This document shows, piece by piece, positions 1-7,503 of a stretch of DNA of 64,000 bases (positions are counted from its first letter, which is position 1; each line of letters opens with the position of its first letter). A program made the position numbers and the translations under genes. This DNA is from Eremothecium cymbalariae DBVPG#7215. Taxonomy: Eukaryota > Ascomycota > Saccharomycetes > Saccharomycetales > Saccharomycetaceae. The notes below the pieces were generated by a model. That model had not been told where the DNA came from and did no database searches. It saw nothing but the letters and a program-made list of their open reading frames with translations. Where the stretch lies: NCBI RefSeq assembly GCF_000235365.1, contig NC_016452.1:1226001-1290000 (forward strand). The letters are read 5' to 3'.

Positions 1-306
1 CTACATCCTCTACGGCATTATCAGATAAACTCAACCCATTCACTATCTTTTTATAAGATTTTGAACGAGCACGCCACACACTACTACTCACATGCAAATA
101 TCTTTTCATATCCCTGCTAAAGCCTATTTTTTGTGTGTGTGCGTGTGTGCGCTAGATGCATTCCTACTAACGTTTATGATGCATTTTATCCATTGGCATC
201 GAACTTCTTCATTTAGTTGTACTGTTGTGGATTCTCCATCACATGACCGATCTGTCACATGACCAGACATTACCCGGTTTTTGAATCATAAAAAATAAAA
301 AAGGAA
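1..306. other. gene-free left edge with Reb1/Cbf1-like motifs
   Basis: No supported gene. Short open frames run in from the left edge (frame 1 open to about 117, frame 3 open to 56), so the end of a neighbouring gene cannot be excluded. Two CACATGAC motifs (240-247 and 256-263, Cbf1-like) and one TTACCCG (270-276, Reb1-like) lie just beyond the 3' end of the tRNA gene. Their function is inferred only. Confidence 0.4.
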
Positions 307-396
307 TCTCCCGGGGGTGAGTCGAACACCCGATCTCCAGATTACAAATCTTGCAAATTACAGTCTGGCGCCTTAAACCAACTTGGCTACCGAGAG
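307..396 (-). tRNA. tRNA-Tyr (GTA) with 15-nt intron
   Basis: Read on the minus strand the gene begins CTCTCGGTAGCC and ends CCCCGGGAGA. This gives a seven-pair acceptor stem, an A-box (TAGCCAAGTTGG) and a B-box (GTTCGACTC). The anticodon stem CCAGA/TCTGG encloses the loop CTGTAAA with anticodon GTA. A 15-nt insertion at 343-357 sits one base after the anticodon, the usual place for a nuclear tRNA intron in yeast, and removing it leaves 75 nt. The body matches the S. cerevisiae tRNA-Tyr pattern as I know it. No CCA is encoded, as expected for a eukaryote. Confidence 0.96.
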
Positions 397-683
397 GTAA
401 GAAAAGTAAGTATAAGGTATTGACCACAGTTTCAATATAAAGATAGGTTTGTTGGCTTGAAAGCACGTGGTCAGACAAGTTTTAAACATACCTCTGCATA
501 CTTTACAAGTCCAAACGAGTGCCGGCCCAACTAACCAACATGCAGTTAAAGAGACGCATATACTAACTACCAAAGACTGAATATGATGATATGATTGGTG
601 GTTTTATTCAATTACAAAACATGTAAACAATATATACATTAAATGAAAATATTTGAAAGTTAAAAAAATTCAACATATCTTCT

Positions 684-1010
684 TTAATCGAACAAACCGA
701 ATCCCATGTCATCGTCGGATTCCTCCTTGGACTCTTCAACAGCCTCTTCCTCCTCGGCAGCGGCAGCGGCACCACCAGCAGCGGCACCACCAGCTGGAGC
801 AGCACCACCAGCTGGAACAGATGCCAACTTGGTCTGGCCTTCAGCAATCAATTGATCGACGCTCTTACCTTCCAAAGAAGACAACAGAGTAGAGATCTTA
901 GCTTGTTCAGCCTCAATACCCACAGATTCAACCAATTGCTTAATGTCAGCGGCGGATGGGGATTCGTTACCACCTTGCAACAACAACAAGTAAGCGGCCA
1001 AGTACTTCAT
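684..1010 (-). CDS. RPP2B: 60S acidic ribosomal protein P2 (RPP2B type)
   Basis: This 108-residue protein is a P2 protein of the ribosomal lateral stalk, which recruits and activates translational GTPases. It shows the three standard parts. Residues 1 to about 65 form the helical dimerisation domain (start [15 protein letters not shown]). A flexible Ala/Gly hinge follows at about 66-85. The acidic tail ends in the conserved [11 protein letters not shown]. The N-terminus (QGGN, SAADIK) is closer to S. cerevisiae Rpp2B, while [11 protein letters not shown] is also like Rpp2A. The nearby YRA1 matches the YDR381W-YDR382W neighbourhood and supports RPP2B. The start is the only ATG and is conserved. 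Confidence 0.93.
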   Translation of the reverse strand: MKYLAAYLLLLQGGNESPSAADIKQLVESVGIEAEQAKISTLLSSLEGKSVDQLIAEGQTKLASVPAGGAAPAGGAAAGGAAAAAEEEEAVEESKEESDDDMGFGLFD

Positions 1011-1426
1011 TTTCTCTCTTTTTTGTAGCTCCTCCTGTGAAGATTCCTGAAATAATCGATTTAAGCTGAAAACTAGCAGACTATTCCTTGGTATGTATAA
1101 AAAAGGTAGAAGTTAGAGTGTATATGTTAGGGAGGAAGAGATCCATCTCAACCGAAAAGAAGTAATTTTGAAATGAAAATTTTCGAAAACAGAGTGGGTC
1201 ATTATCAACGGCGTACCACAAATTTCGCATTGGGAAATATGTGGTCTGGAAAATTTATGACAAATTGCCTCTGTACAATGTAGTCACTAGGCCTGCAGAT
1301 TATATACTGTGGTTGTTGTGAGCTTTTAAAAAGCGGCGATGGATGAAGGAAGAGGCAATGCAGGTAGTATCAATTAGCATCCAGCAGTAATTGTGGCCGT
1401 TTAGAGGGATTGTTGAAGAGTCTATT
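1011..1426. promoter_or_regulatory. divergent promoter region RPP2B / ORT1
   Basis: This 416-bp gap separates the divergent start codons of RPP2B and ORT1. It is AT-rich and contains a TATA-like run (TGTATAAAAAAGG, near 1095). I could not identify a clear Rap1 or Gcn4 site by eye. Confidence 0.4.
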
Positions 1427-2278
1427 ATGGATCCAGAACGCTCTCCGAATGCATATCATGATATACTGTCGGGCGGTATAGCAGGAGCAGTGGGGAAGGT
1501 GGTGGAATATCCGTTTGATACAGTTAAAGTTCGGTTGCAGACACAGCCGGTACATGTATTTCCGTCTGCGTTGTCGTGCATTAGATATACTTATAAAAAT
1601 GAAGGCGTATGGAGGGGGTTTTATCAAGGGTTAGGCTCACCTTTGGTCGGTGCTTTTCTGGAAAATGCAGTGCTGTTTGTATCATTTAATAAAGCAATAC
1701 AAGCGATAGATACTACTAACATAGAATATGGGAGTACCACTAAAGTGGCATTGGCCGGTGCGTTTGCTGGGGCATGGGCAAGTTTTGTGCTTACACCTGT
1801 AGAATTGGTGAAGTGCAAGTTGCAAGTGTCTAATCTCAGGAAAGACTCAAAGTCTTACGACGCGATCTGGTCGACAATAAAGTCCGTCATCAGACAAAAT
1901 GGGCTCCAAGGCATGTGGCGAGGCCAATCAAGCACATTTATCAGAGAGACGGTTGGTGGTGCTGTGTGGTTCACGACGTATGAGACTTTAAAGAATTGGT
2001 TTGCATCTACACGAGAGGATGGTAGGGTTCCGACACAGGGATTGCTGGTTTCAGGCGCCAGTGCTGGTGTCAGTTTTAACGCCTGTGTATTCCCGGTGGA
2101 TACAATCAAATCAGTGATGCAGACAGAGCACATTGGGTTGTCACCTGCTGTGCTTTTGGTGCTTAAAAAATATGGCGCCAAAGGATTTTATCGTGGAATT
2201 GGCATCACATTAATAAGGGCCATGCCAGCAAACGCTGTCGTCTTTTACACTTACGAACACCTATCTTCTAGCAGATGA
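1427..2278 (+). CDS. ORT1: mitochondrial ornithine carrier Ort1/Arg11
   Basis: A 283-residue mitochondrial carrier that exports ornithine from the matrix for arginine synthesis in the cytosol. Three carrier repeats are visible, each with a Px[D/E]xx[K/R] signature: PFDTVK at about residue 29, PVELVK at about 124 and PVDTIK at about 223. Segments such as the GKVVEYPFDTVKVRLQT stretch, LTPVELVKCKLQV and VMQTEHI match S. cerevisiae Ort1 (YOR130C) closely. The frame is open upstream, but only to a TTG. The first ATG, at 1427, gives an N-terminus equivalent to the yeast protein. AFI1 and ADE2 (YOR129C, YOR128C) lie nearby, as in S. cerevisiae. Confidence 0.93.
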   Translation: MDPERSPNAYHDILSGGIAGAVGKVVEYPFDTVKVRLQTQPVHVFPSALSCIRYTYKNEGVWRGFYQGLGSPLVGAFLENAVLFVSFNKAIQAIDTTNIEYGSTTKVALAGAFAGAWASFVLTPVELVKCKLQVSNLRKDSKSYDAIWSTIKSVIRQNGLQGMWRGQSSTFIRETVGGAVWFTTYETLKNWFASTREDGRVPTQGLLVSGASAGVSFNACVFPVDTIKSVMQTEHIGLSPAVLLVLKKYGAKGFYRGIGITLIRAMPANAVVFYTYEHLSSSR

Positions 2279-2326
2279 CATATTTATATTACTACATTAG
2301 ATCGCATGTGAGTAAGTAAGTACTAC

Positions 2327-3226
2327 CTACAAATAATTTTTTATTCGCTGGTTATACCTGCGGAACAGACGTAAAACTCTCACAGACCATATGACCAATC
2401 CCTCCTTGAAATAGAACAAGAAAGCGGCAGTAAAAATACTTTGGATCAACTTAACGCCTATCCCGTGGTAAAATCCGCTAAACCCTTCCTTCTTCATGGT
2501 CTGTAATGCTAATTCCCACATGTTACTGGCCTTTTTCTCACCTTTAGCCAAATGCATCCTGGTTTTCAATATGATATACGGATACGTAACTCCCGTAGCG
2601 GCCAGTTTACCAATTGCGCCCAAGAGAAACGCCCACGATGGAGCCAAAACCTCCTTGTTATTTATCTCCAGCAAGAAGTTCTTGAGTTGTTCAAACACCG
2701 TATACTGGATAATCGGATTGGCGACTAACACCAACGCAGGCTTCAACCCATTGAATAAAGTCAAAAACCCATCGTTCTGCAGTATATCCAAAAATACAGA
2801 AAACGTACTTCTATCAGACTTGGCCACCATCATCCTAGTGTTGACCACCCATATTGGATTTGAAGCAATTGCCGTCATAGACCCTGCAATTGTCCCAGAG
2901 AACATTGAATCCAAAGTACCTAAACGCTCCTTTTTACGGACTCTCATCGTGGCTCTGGAAGTTACCTCGTAAAAATAGTAGTAAATAAAGCTCGTCAACG
3001 CCATTCCGTACATCGCACTCTCAAGTCCTGAATAAAACCCCGTAATACCTTCCTTACGGTATATTTCTTTGACTTTTTCACATATGCCTGCTTGCTCTGC
3101 GGAGTCGTCCTTAACCTGCAACCTTGTAGCGATTGTTACCAAAGGCATTGTTAAAGCCATTGAAAGGGCACCACCGCCAGCACCTGCCACTGCATGCGCT
3201 AGTTCATCAACCTCCACAGCTTTCAT
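2327..3226 (-). CDS. Pmp47-like peroxisomal membrane carrier
   Basis: A 299-residue mitochondrial-carrier-family protein, tail-to-tail with ORT1 (48 bp between stops). The N-terminus (VDELAHAVAGAGGGALSMAL), the NPIWVVNTRM and TYPYIILKTRM segments, and the NPIIQYTVFEQLK stretch match the Pmp47 peroxisomal carrier of Candida boidinii, as I recall that sequence. That family imports ATP or adenine nucleotides into peroxisomes for activation of medium-chain fatty acids. The S. cerevisiae functional analogue Ant1 is much less similar. The frame is open further upstream without an ATG. The ATG at 3226 places the AGAGGG motif where Pmp47 has it. The substrate is inferred from family only. Confidence 0.85.
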   Translation of the reverse strand: MKAVEVDELAHAVAGAGGGALSMALTMPLVTIATRLQVKDDSAEQAGICEKVKEIYRKEGITGFYSGLESAMYGMALTSFIYYYFYEVTSRATMRVRKKERLGTLDSMFSGTIAGSMTAIASNPIWVVNTRMMVAKSDRSTFSVFLDILQNDGFLTLFNGLKPALVLVANPIIQYTVFEQLKNFLLEINNKEVLAPSWAFLLGAIGKLAATGVTYPYIILKTRMHLAKGEKKASNMWELALQTMKKEGFSGFYHGIGVKLIQSIFTAAFLFYFKEGLVIWSVRVLRLFRRYNQRIKNYL

Positions 3227-3874
3227 GCCTCTTTTTGGATGCTTCTGATATGTTCCGGGGTACCTAATATTCAATAAAGAACTACTGCATCGACATTACA
3301 AAAAACCCCCTAGTGCACATTCAAACTATCTATGTGACTTATTAAACTACTGTATTTATATCAATCGATATGTAGATTTGCGGAGAAAAGATTACAAAAG
3401 CGAAATTTAACTCTAAATCATTCGGCATATTGCTTTGTTCCATATATCCGTGTACCCTTTGGAGATTATTCGTATTTGTTGTACCAGTTCTGAGCAAAAA
3501 GAAAACATGCTTTTGAAACATTGCCAGATTGCTTTTGCCGGCCTAACCGTCATATACATGCGTCACCCACCATACTGCTCCTCAAACAGGGAATATTTTA
3601 GATTTGTATAGTTTCCGTCGAAATTTCCTCGAGCCGTGCTCCTTCCCTAATGGGGAGCCTGGCTGCAGCAGCCTCAGACTCGAGCGTTTCCGTGATGCAA
3701 CGTCCATTGTGATCTTTCTCGAAGAAAGAAAGAGCGCGGAGAGAATCCATTAATTATATCAATGATCCCTCTCATCCTGGTCGCTGGTTGAAACGAAAAA
3801 TCATTTGAATCACTCTATTACATATTCTGCTGTGCTGGCAGCAGGTTAAGTTACTAAATTTGAAAGAAACTGAT
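3227..3874. promoter_or_regulatory. divergent promoter region, Pmp47-like gene / small membrane protein gene
   Basis: A 648-bp gap without a supported gene. It holds a heat-shock-element-like TTCTCGAAGAAAGAA run (3716-3730) and a short GC-rich stretch with the near-palindrome GGCTGCAGCAGCC around 3661. Both are seen by eye, and their function is not established. Confidence 0.35.
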
Positions 3875-4303
3875 ATGAGCATTAATCCATTTGCCAACAT
3901 TGGGTAAGTATGCAGTGTGAGCAGCTGGTAGCGGAATCCCAAGAAACATTCATTAGTTATGGATTACTAACAAATGAAGCACAGACAGACTGTTCTCTAC
4001 CTGTCCGGAGCCGCTATTCTTTCAGTGGTAGTGACCAAAACAGTTATTCGTCAGAGGAGAGATAATAATTTCCGTCCACATGCTCGTGATACGGACGAAG
4101 ATGCTGGTAAGGAGGAGGGGGACTATTATAGTAATTTAGCCAAGGTTAAGCCTGGCTTCCCGTTGGAGCAGGGTAAGAGCAACGAGAGGAGTCGGAAAAG
4201 TGAGTTTGAAGGCGCTGGTCTGTCTTATAAGAGCAGGAAAGGTGGTGACAGACTTGGTTTCCTCGATAGGCGGCGGGGTGCGGACGATGACAACACCAAG
4301 TAA
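3875..4303 (+). CDS. small single-span membrane protein of unknown function, one intron
   Basis: Two exons, 3875-3903 and 3985-4303, encode 115 residues. Exon 1 reads MSINPFANIG and is followed by a 5' splice site GTAAGT at 3904. The 81-nt intron has a perfect TACTAAC branch site at 3965-3971 and ends at CACAG (3984). This acceptor is the one that keeps the frame; an AG at 3978-3979 does not. The ATG at 3974 lies inside the intron. The product has one hydrophobic segment (VLYLSGAAILSVVV, about residues 12-25), then RQRR and a long charged, hydrophilic tail. It looks like a small N-terminally anchored organelle membrane protein. I do not recognise a named family. Well-formed splicing signals are the main reason to accept the gene. 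Confidence 0.7.
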
Positions 4304-4619
4304 GCAAGGACATAAATACGACTGAAGTAAATATCATTGCTGTATGCAATCTACCTGTAAATATTACTATTTATTATAACTGGCGTTATCTGGCCCAAAC
4401 CGTTCAACTAAATGGTGCTTACGTACTGTCCTGCTTTTGTTCTATTTTTTGATAAACCTAGACGGTTTGTACAATATTATTCTTAAGGCATATAGAAGAA
4501 GGTTTCAGGCTCACAAGTACATACAATTAACCAGTAATTTCCAATAATGATACAATACGGTGGAGCACCTCGCCTCCACAAATTTCAAGACGAGAAAGAC
4601 GACATTATCATCACCATCA
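4304..4619. other. convergent 3' region, no gene seen
   Basis: 316 bp between the stop codons of the small membrane protein gene and YRA1. It is AT-rich and presumably holds both 3' untranslated regions. No feature stands out. Confidence 0.5.
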
Positions 4620-6281
4620 TCATTTCTTGGATTCCTCAAAGTAATCAGCCATTTCCTGGTCCAACTGCTCTAATGATTTCTTTTGAGGTCTAGGTTTTCT
4701 CTTTTGAGGCTTTGCAACTGCAGCCTTCTTCGTTGGAGCTCTAATGTCTCTCTTAACAGGAGGAGACCTTCTTGGTCTTTCTTTGCCCTTGTTAATAGGG
4801 GCAATCCTTGCCGATAATGGTTTCCTGGTTGGGTCTACAATTAAGTTCAACCTCAACTTAGACTTACCCCCATCGATTGGGGCACCGTTAAATTTCTGAA
4901 CAGCCTCACGAGCCTTTTCAGCACTGACAAAAGTCAAAGTAGCCATTCCAGTAGAGTTACCTCTTTCGCTGTAACTCAACAAGACTCTCTGCAAACCACC
5001 AATACTGGTTCTAAAAAAAATCCTGTGAAAAAAAAGTTAGTTTACTATCTCATCATGTCAAAACCGCCTGGAAAATCCTACAGAGAAAAAAAAATCATCC
5101 CAATTATATCAGGGAGGGAGGGAAATATCTTTTGGCCATTCCCAAATAATTAATGTCTTATCTGCCCCACCACGATGGCACGGGTATAGTGAAGATAAAA
5201 TAAAATGCAAAAAATGCTTCATGCAAGTGGGTAACCAAAACAATAAGCAAATAAAAAAATATCGGGAGGCAAGGGCAACGCACCGAGTGTCTTACTTATT
5301 AAACCTGCAACTTCCATTACAGATATTCACTTCCTTTTCTTCCGTTTTTGAGTATGGGTTTCATTAGGCAACCTAGGAAATTTATTGTCCTCTATACAAG
5401 TAGGCAAATTGTACATGAGAACCATTATATTTGGTCAGACCACCACCTTACATTTCTTGCTCCTTCAAAGGGAAATTTATCGAGGACTGTAAAATAGAAA
5501 TAAAGGGCGCTCCTAAATGGAGCCCCCAACATATTGAATTCCTTATGCAACCTTCAAAAGATAGAACGGATTCTACGATTTAAACTACAAGCCTCCATAA
5601 TATTCCCCCTGCTTCTCTTTTTTTCTTTGACGATAACAAACTGAATTGCTCCCCAAGATAAAGCCCTCATGTAGTGCAGCGGCAGCAACACACAGTAGGA
5701 TAGAGCGAAGTGAAACCAAAAAGCCCATCAGTTTATGAGCTCAGACTTCCAGGCAAATGAAGTTGGTGGATCCCAAAATAACATTGCTCGTTCCTTTCCT
5801 TGATAAGCGATTAAACCCAGCCACATACCAAAAAGTTGAAAAAGAAAAACCACGTGCCATATCTATATCAACTTTTATTCTCCGACAAAACGCGCTTCGC
5901 CATCAAAAACCATCCCCCTTCCATAATATAAGAGAGGTCAATCATAGGCAAACGCCCGCAAAAGAACCCACTTTTTTTCTCCCTTCATCCAACGATAAAT
6001 CAATTTCTAAAGGTTTAACATACTCTAACAGCATCCTCCTTGATATCTCTTGGTAACCCTTCAACGTTAACCTTAGTAGCATACGCCGCCTCCAATACAC
6101 TGGCCGCCTTCTCCATAGAGATAACTGGTTTCCTCACACCGACCGCAGCCGCACCCCTGTGACGACTCACATTCACATTCTTCGAAACCTTTCTTGGAGC
6201 ATTCTTGGTAGGCTTTCTAACTACCCTCTTCTTTTGCGAATCAATAATTTCATCGAGAGCTCTATCTAAATTAGCTGACAT
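4620..6281 (-). CDS. YRA1: mRNA export adaptor Yra1 (REF/ALY family), one large intron, apparent frame break
   Basis: Yra1 binds mRNA through a central RRM and hands it to the Mex67 export receptor. Exon 1 is 6281-6024 (86 codons, start MSANLDRALDEII, ending LPRDIKEDAVR). Exon 2 is 5022-4620, with the C-terminal box LEQLDQEMADYFEESKK. The intron boundaries GTATGT and CACAG are clear. Joining them gives AGA|GATTTTTTTTAG, which runs into a stop. With seven T instead of eight it would read DFF then RTSIGGLQRVLLSY, matching S. cerevisiae EFFASQVGGVQRVLLSY. The gene is therefore one base out of frame at 5013-5020. YRA1 is essential in S. cerevisiae, so a sequencing error or recoding is more likely than a dead gene. 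RRM, RG-poor linkers and both conserved ends are intact. Confidence 0.88.
5023..6023 (-). other. YRA1 intron (1001 nt)
   Basis: The 5' splice site GTATGT follows codon 86. The acceptor is CACAG at 5027-5023, with the branch site AACTAAC at 5042-5036, one base off the consensus TACTAAC. The only open frame inside (5757-6056, plus strand) shows no protein-like features. In S. cerevisiae the YRA1 intron is also very long, has a non-consensus branch site and mediates autoregulation; here only the structure is visible and the function is inferred. Confidence 0.85.
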
Positions 6282-7503
6282 TTTCGTTAAATTTTGTTTT
6301 AAAAAGATGCCCTTTTTCTTTCCTGAAAGTTGCTTAAACTTATTATATCTAATCTGGAAGAGATCAAAAATAAAATTGAGCTCTTTACTTTAAAATTATA
6401 GTATGTGAGGGCGAATTAGAATAAACAAAAAAACAGTAAAACCAAGCAACACTTGATAGCTTTCCTGCCTGCTATATTAGATAGTTTCTCTGAACAATTT
6501 CTCCGTTTTTGCCACTGAAAACGGACGAAAAATGTTGCGTTAAGGTGGGAGAAAAAAAAACCGGTGGTTCGCTATATATATATACTGTTTCCAATAAAGT
6601 CGCCACGCGGCGAATTTTTAAAATCTCATCATAAAGGCCGGGTAATAAACACGTGACTAAACCAGGGTAACATTATGGTCACGTGATAGAAAGTCGGGTA
6701 ACGGTAGCGTGCCACATGATTAGTGTTGAGACAGTGTCAAGCACATGATCGTTGTCTGGCAACGAAAGGAACACCTATCATCACAGGGAGTAATTGTGAA
6801 ACAGGCGTAGGTTTAATATCCAATACTGGGATCTACCTACCATTATTTAGAGAGAAAGTTTTCGATTTTTAAGATTTGGCAATTAAAGGTTCGATTGTTT
6901 TCAGGAAGAAAAAAAAGTTTTTGTTTTGTTTGTTGTTTGAGATCGCATATTACATACAAGTCGTGGGAAAAAGGTCATCCCGCCTTTATTATAGGAAAGT
7001 TTACTTTTTGAGCCAGTCGAATTCTTTGGGGACGTAGTTGAATTACAGAGCAGCGATTACTGTAGAGAGTATTAGGAGGGTTTTAAGAAGCTTTGGAGTT
7101 GGGTTGTCGAAGGGTAATTCAAGAAATAGGGATCTGTTATAGGCTTTTTGGATCGAAAGCGGAGGTTTCGGCTTTGTTTTCTTTTATTTTGTCTTTTAGT
7201 TTTCAATTTGAAAGATAACTATTACTATAGTTGTGGTATTTGCTGCTGCTCGTTTTTAGGTTTTCTCATCATTTCTCCTGCTCTTCCTTCCAGCTAGGGA
7301 TTTTTTTTTTTGAAATTTGTTCTGTGTAGCTGGCTGTTGCATTCCTAGTTGCAACAATAGATAATTTGCAACAATTAGGTACCTAGAGGGGGAGATTATT
7401 TGTTTCAGAGAACCTTCTTCAGGGTTAGATTTAATAATAATTGTGCGAGTCCCTGAGATTGTAGATAGTTAGGAAAGTATAGAGAGGTCGGTTACAATAC
7501 GGG
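6282..7503. promoter_or_regulatory. divergent promoter region YRA1 / AFI1 with Cbf1- and Reb1-type sites
   Basis: A 1.2-kb gap. It holds two CACGTG boxes (6650-6655 and 6680-6685, the second inside GTCACGTGA) and two CGGGTAA boxes (6639-6645 and 6695-6701), all within 63 bp. These match the S. cerevisiae binding motifs of Cbf1 and Reb1. Two CACATGAT motifs follow at about 6713 and 6741. The remaining 700 bp up to AFI1 is T-rich and probably includes a long 5' leader. Confidence 0.55.

Noticed and set aside
1..700. Ty element or solo LTR near the tRNA gene
   Set aside because: No TG...CA-bounded repeat, no target-site duplication and no integrase or reverse-transcriptase frame could be seen.
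2327..3274. Extended N-terminus for the Pmp47-like carrier
   Set aside because: The extra 16 codons start at TTG; the ATG at 3226 aligns with the family start.
5757..6056. 99-codon open frame on the plus strand inside the YRA1 intron
   Set aside because: Antisense to the intron, no recognisable motif, composition like random intron sequence.
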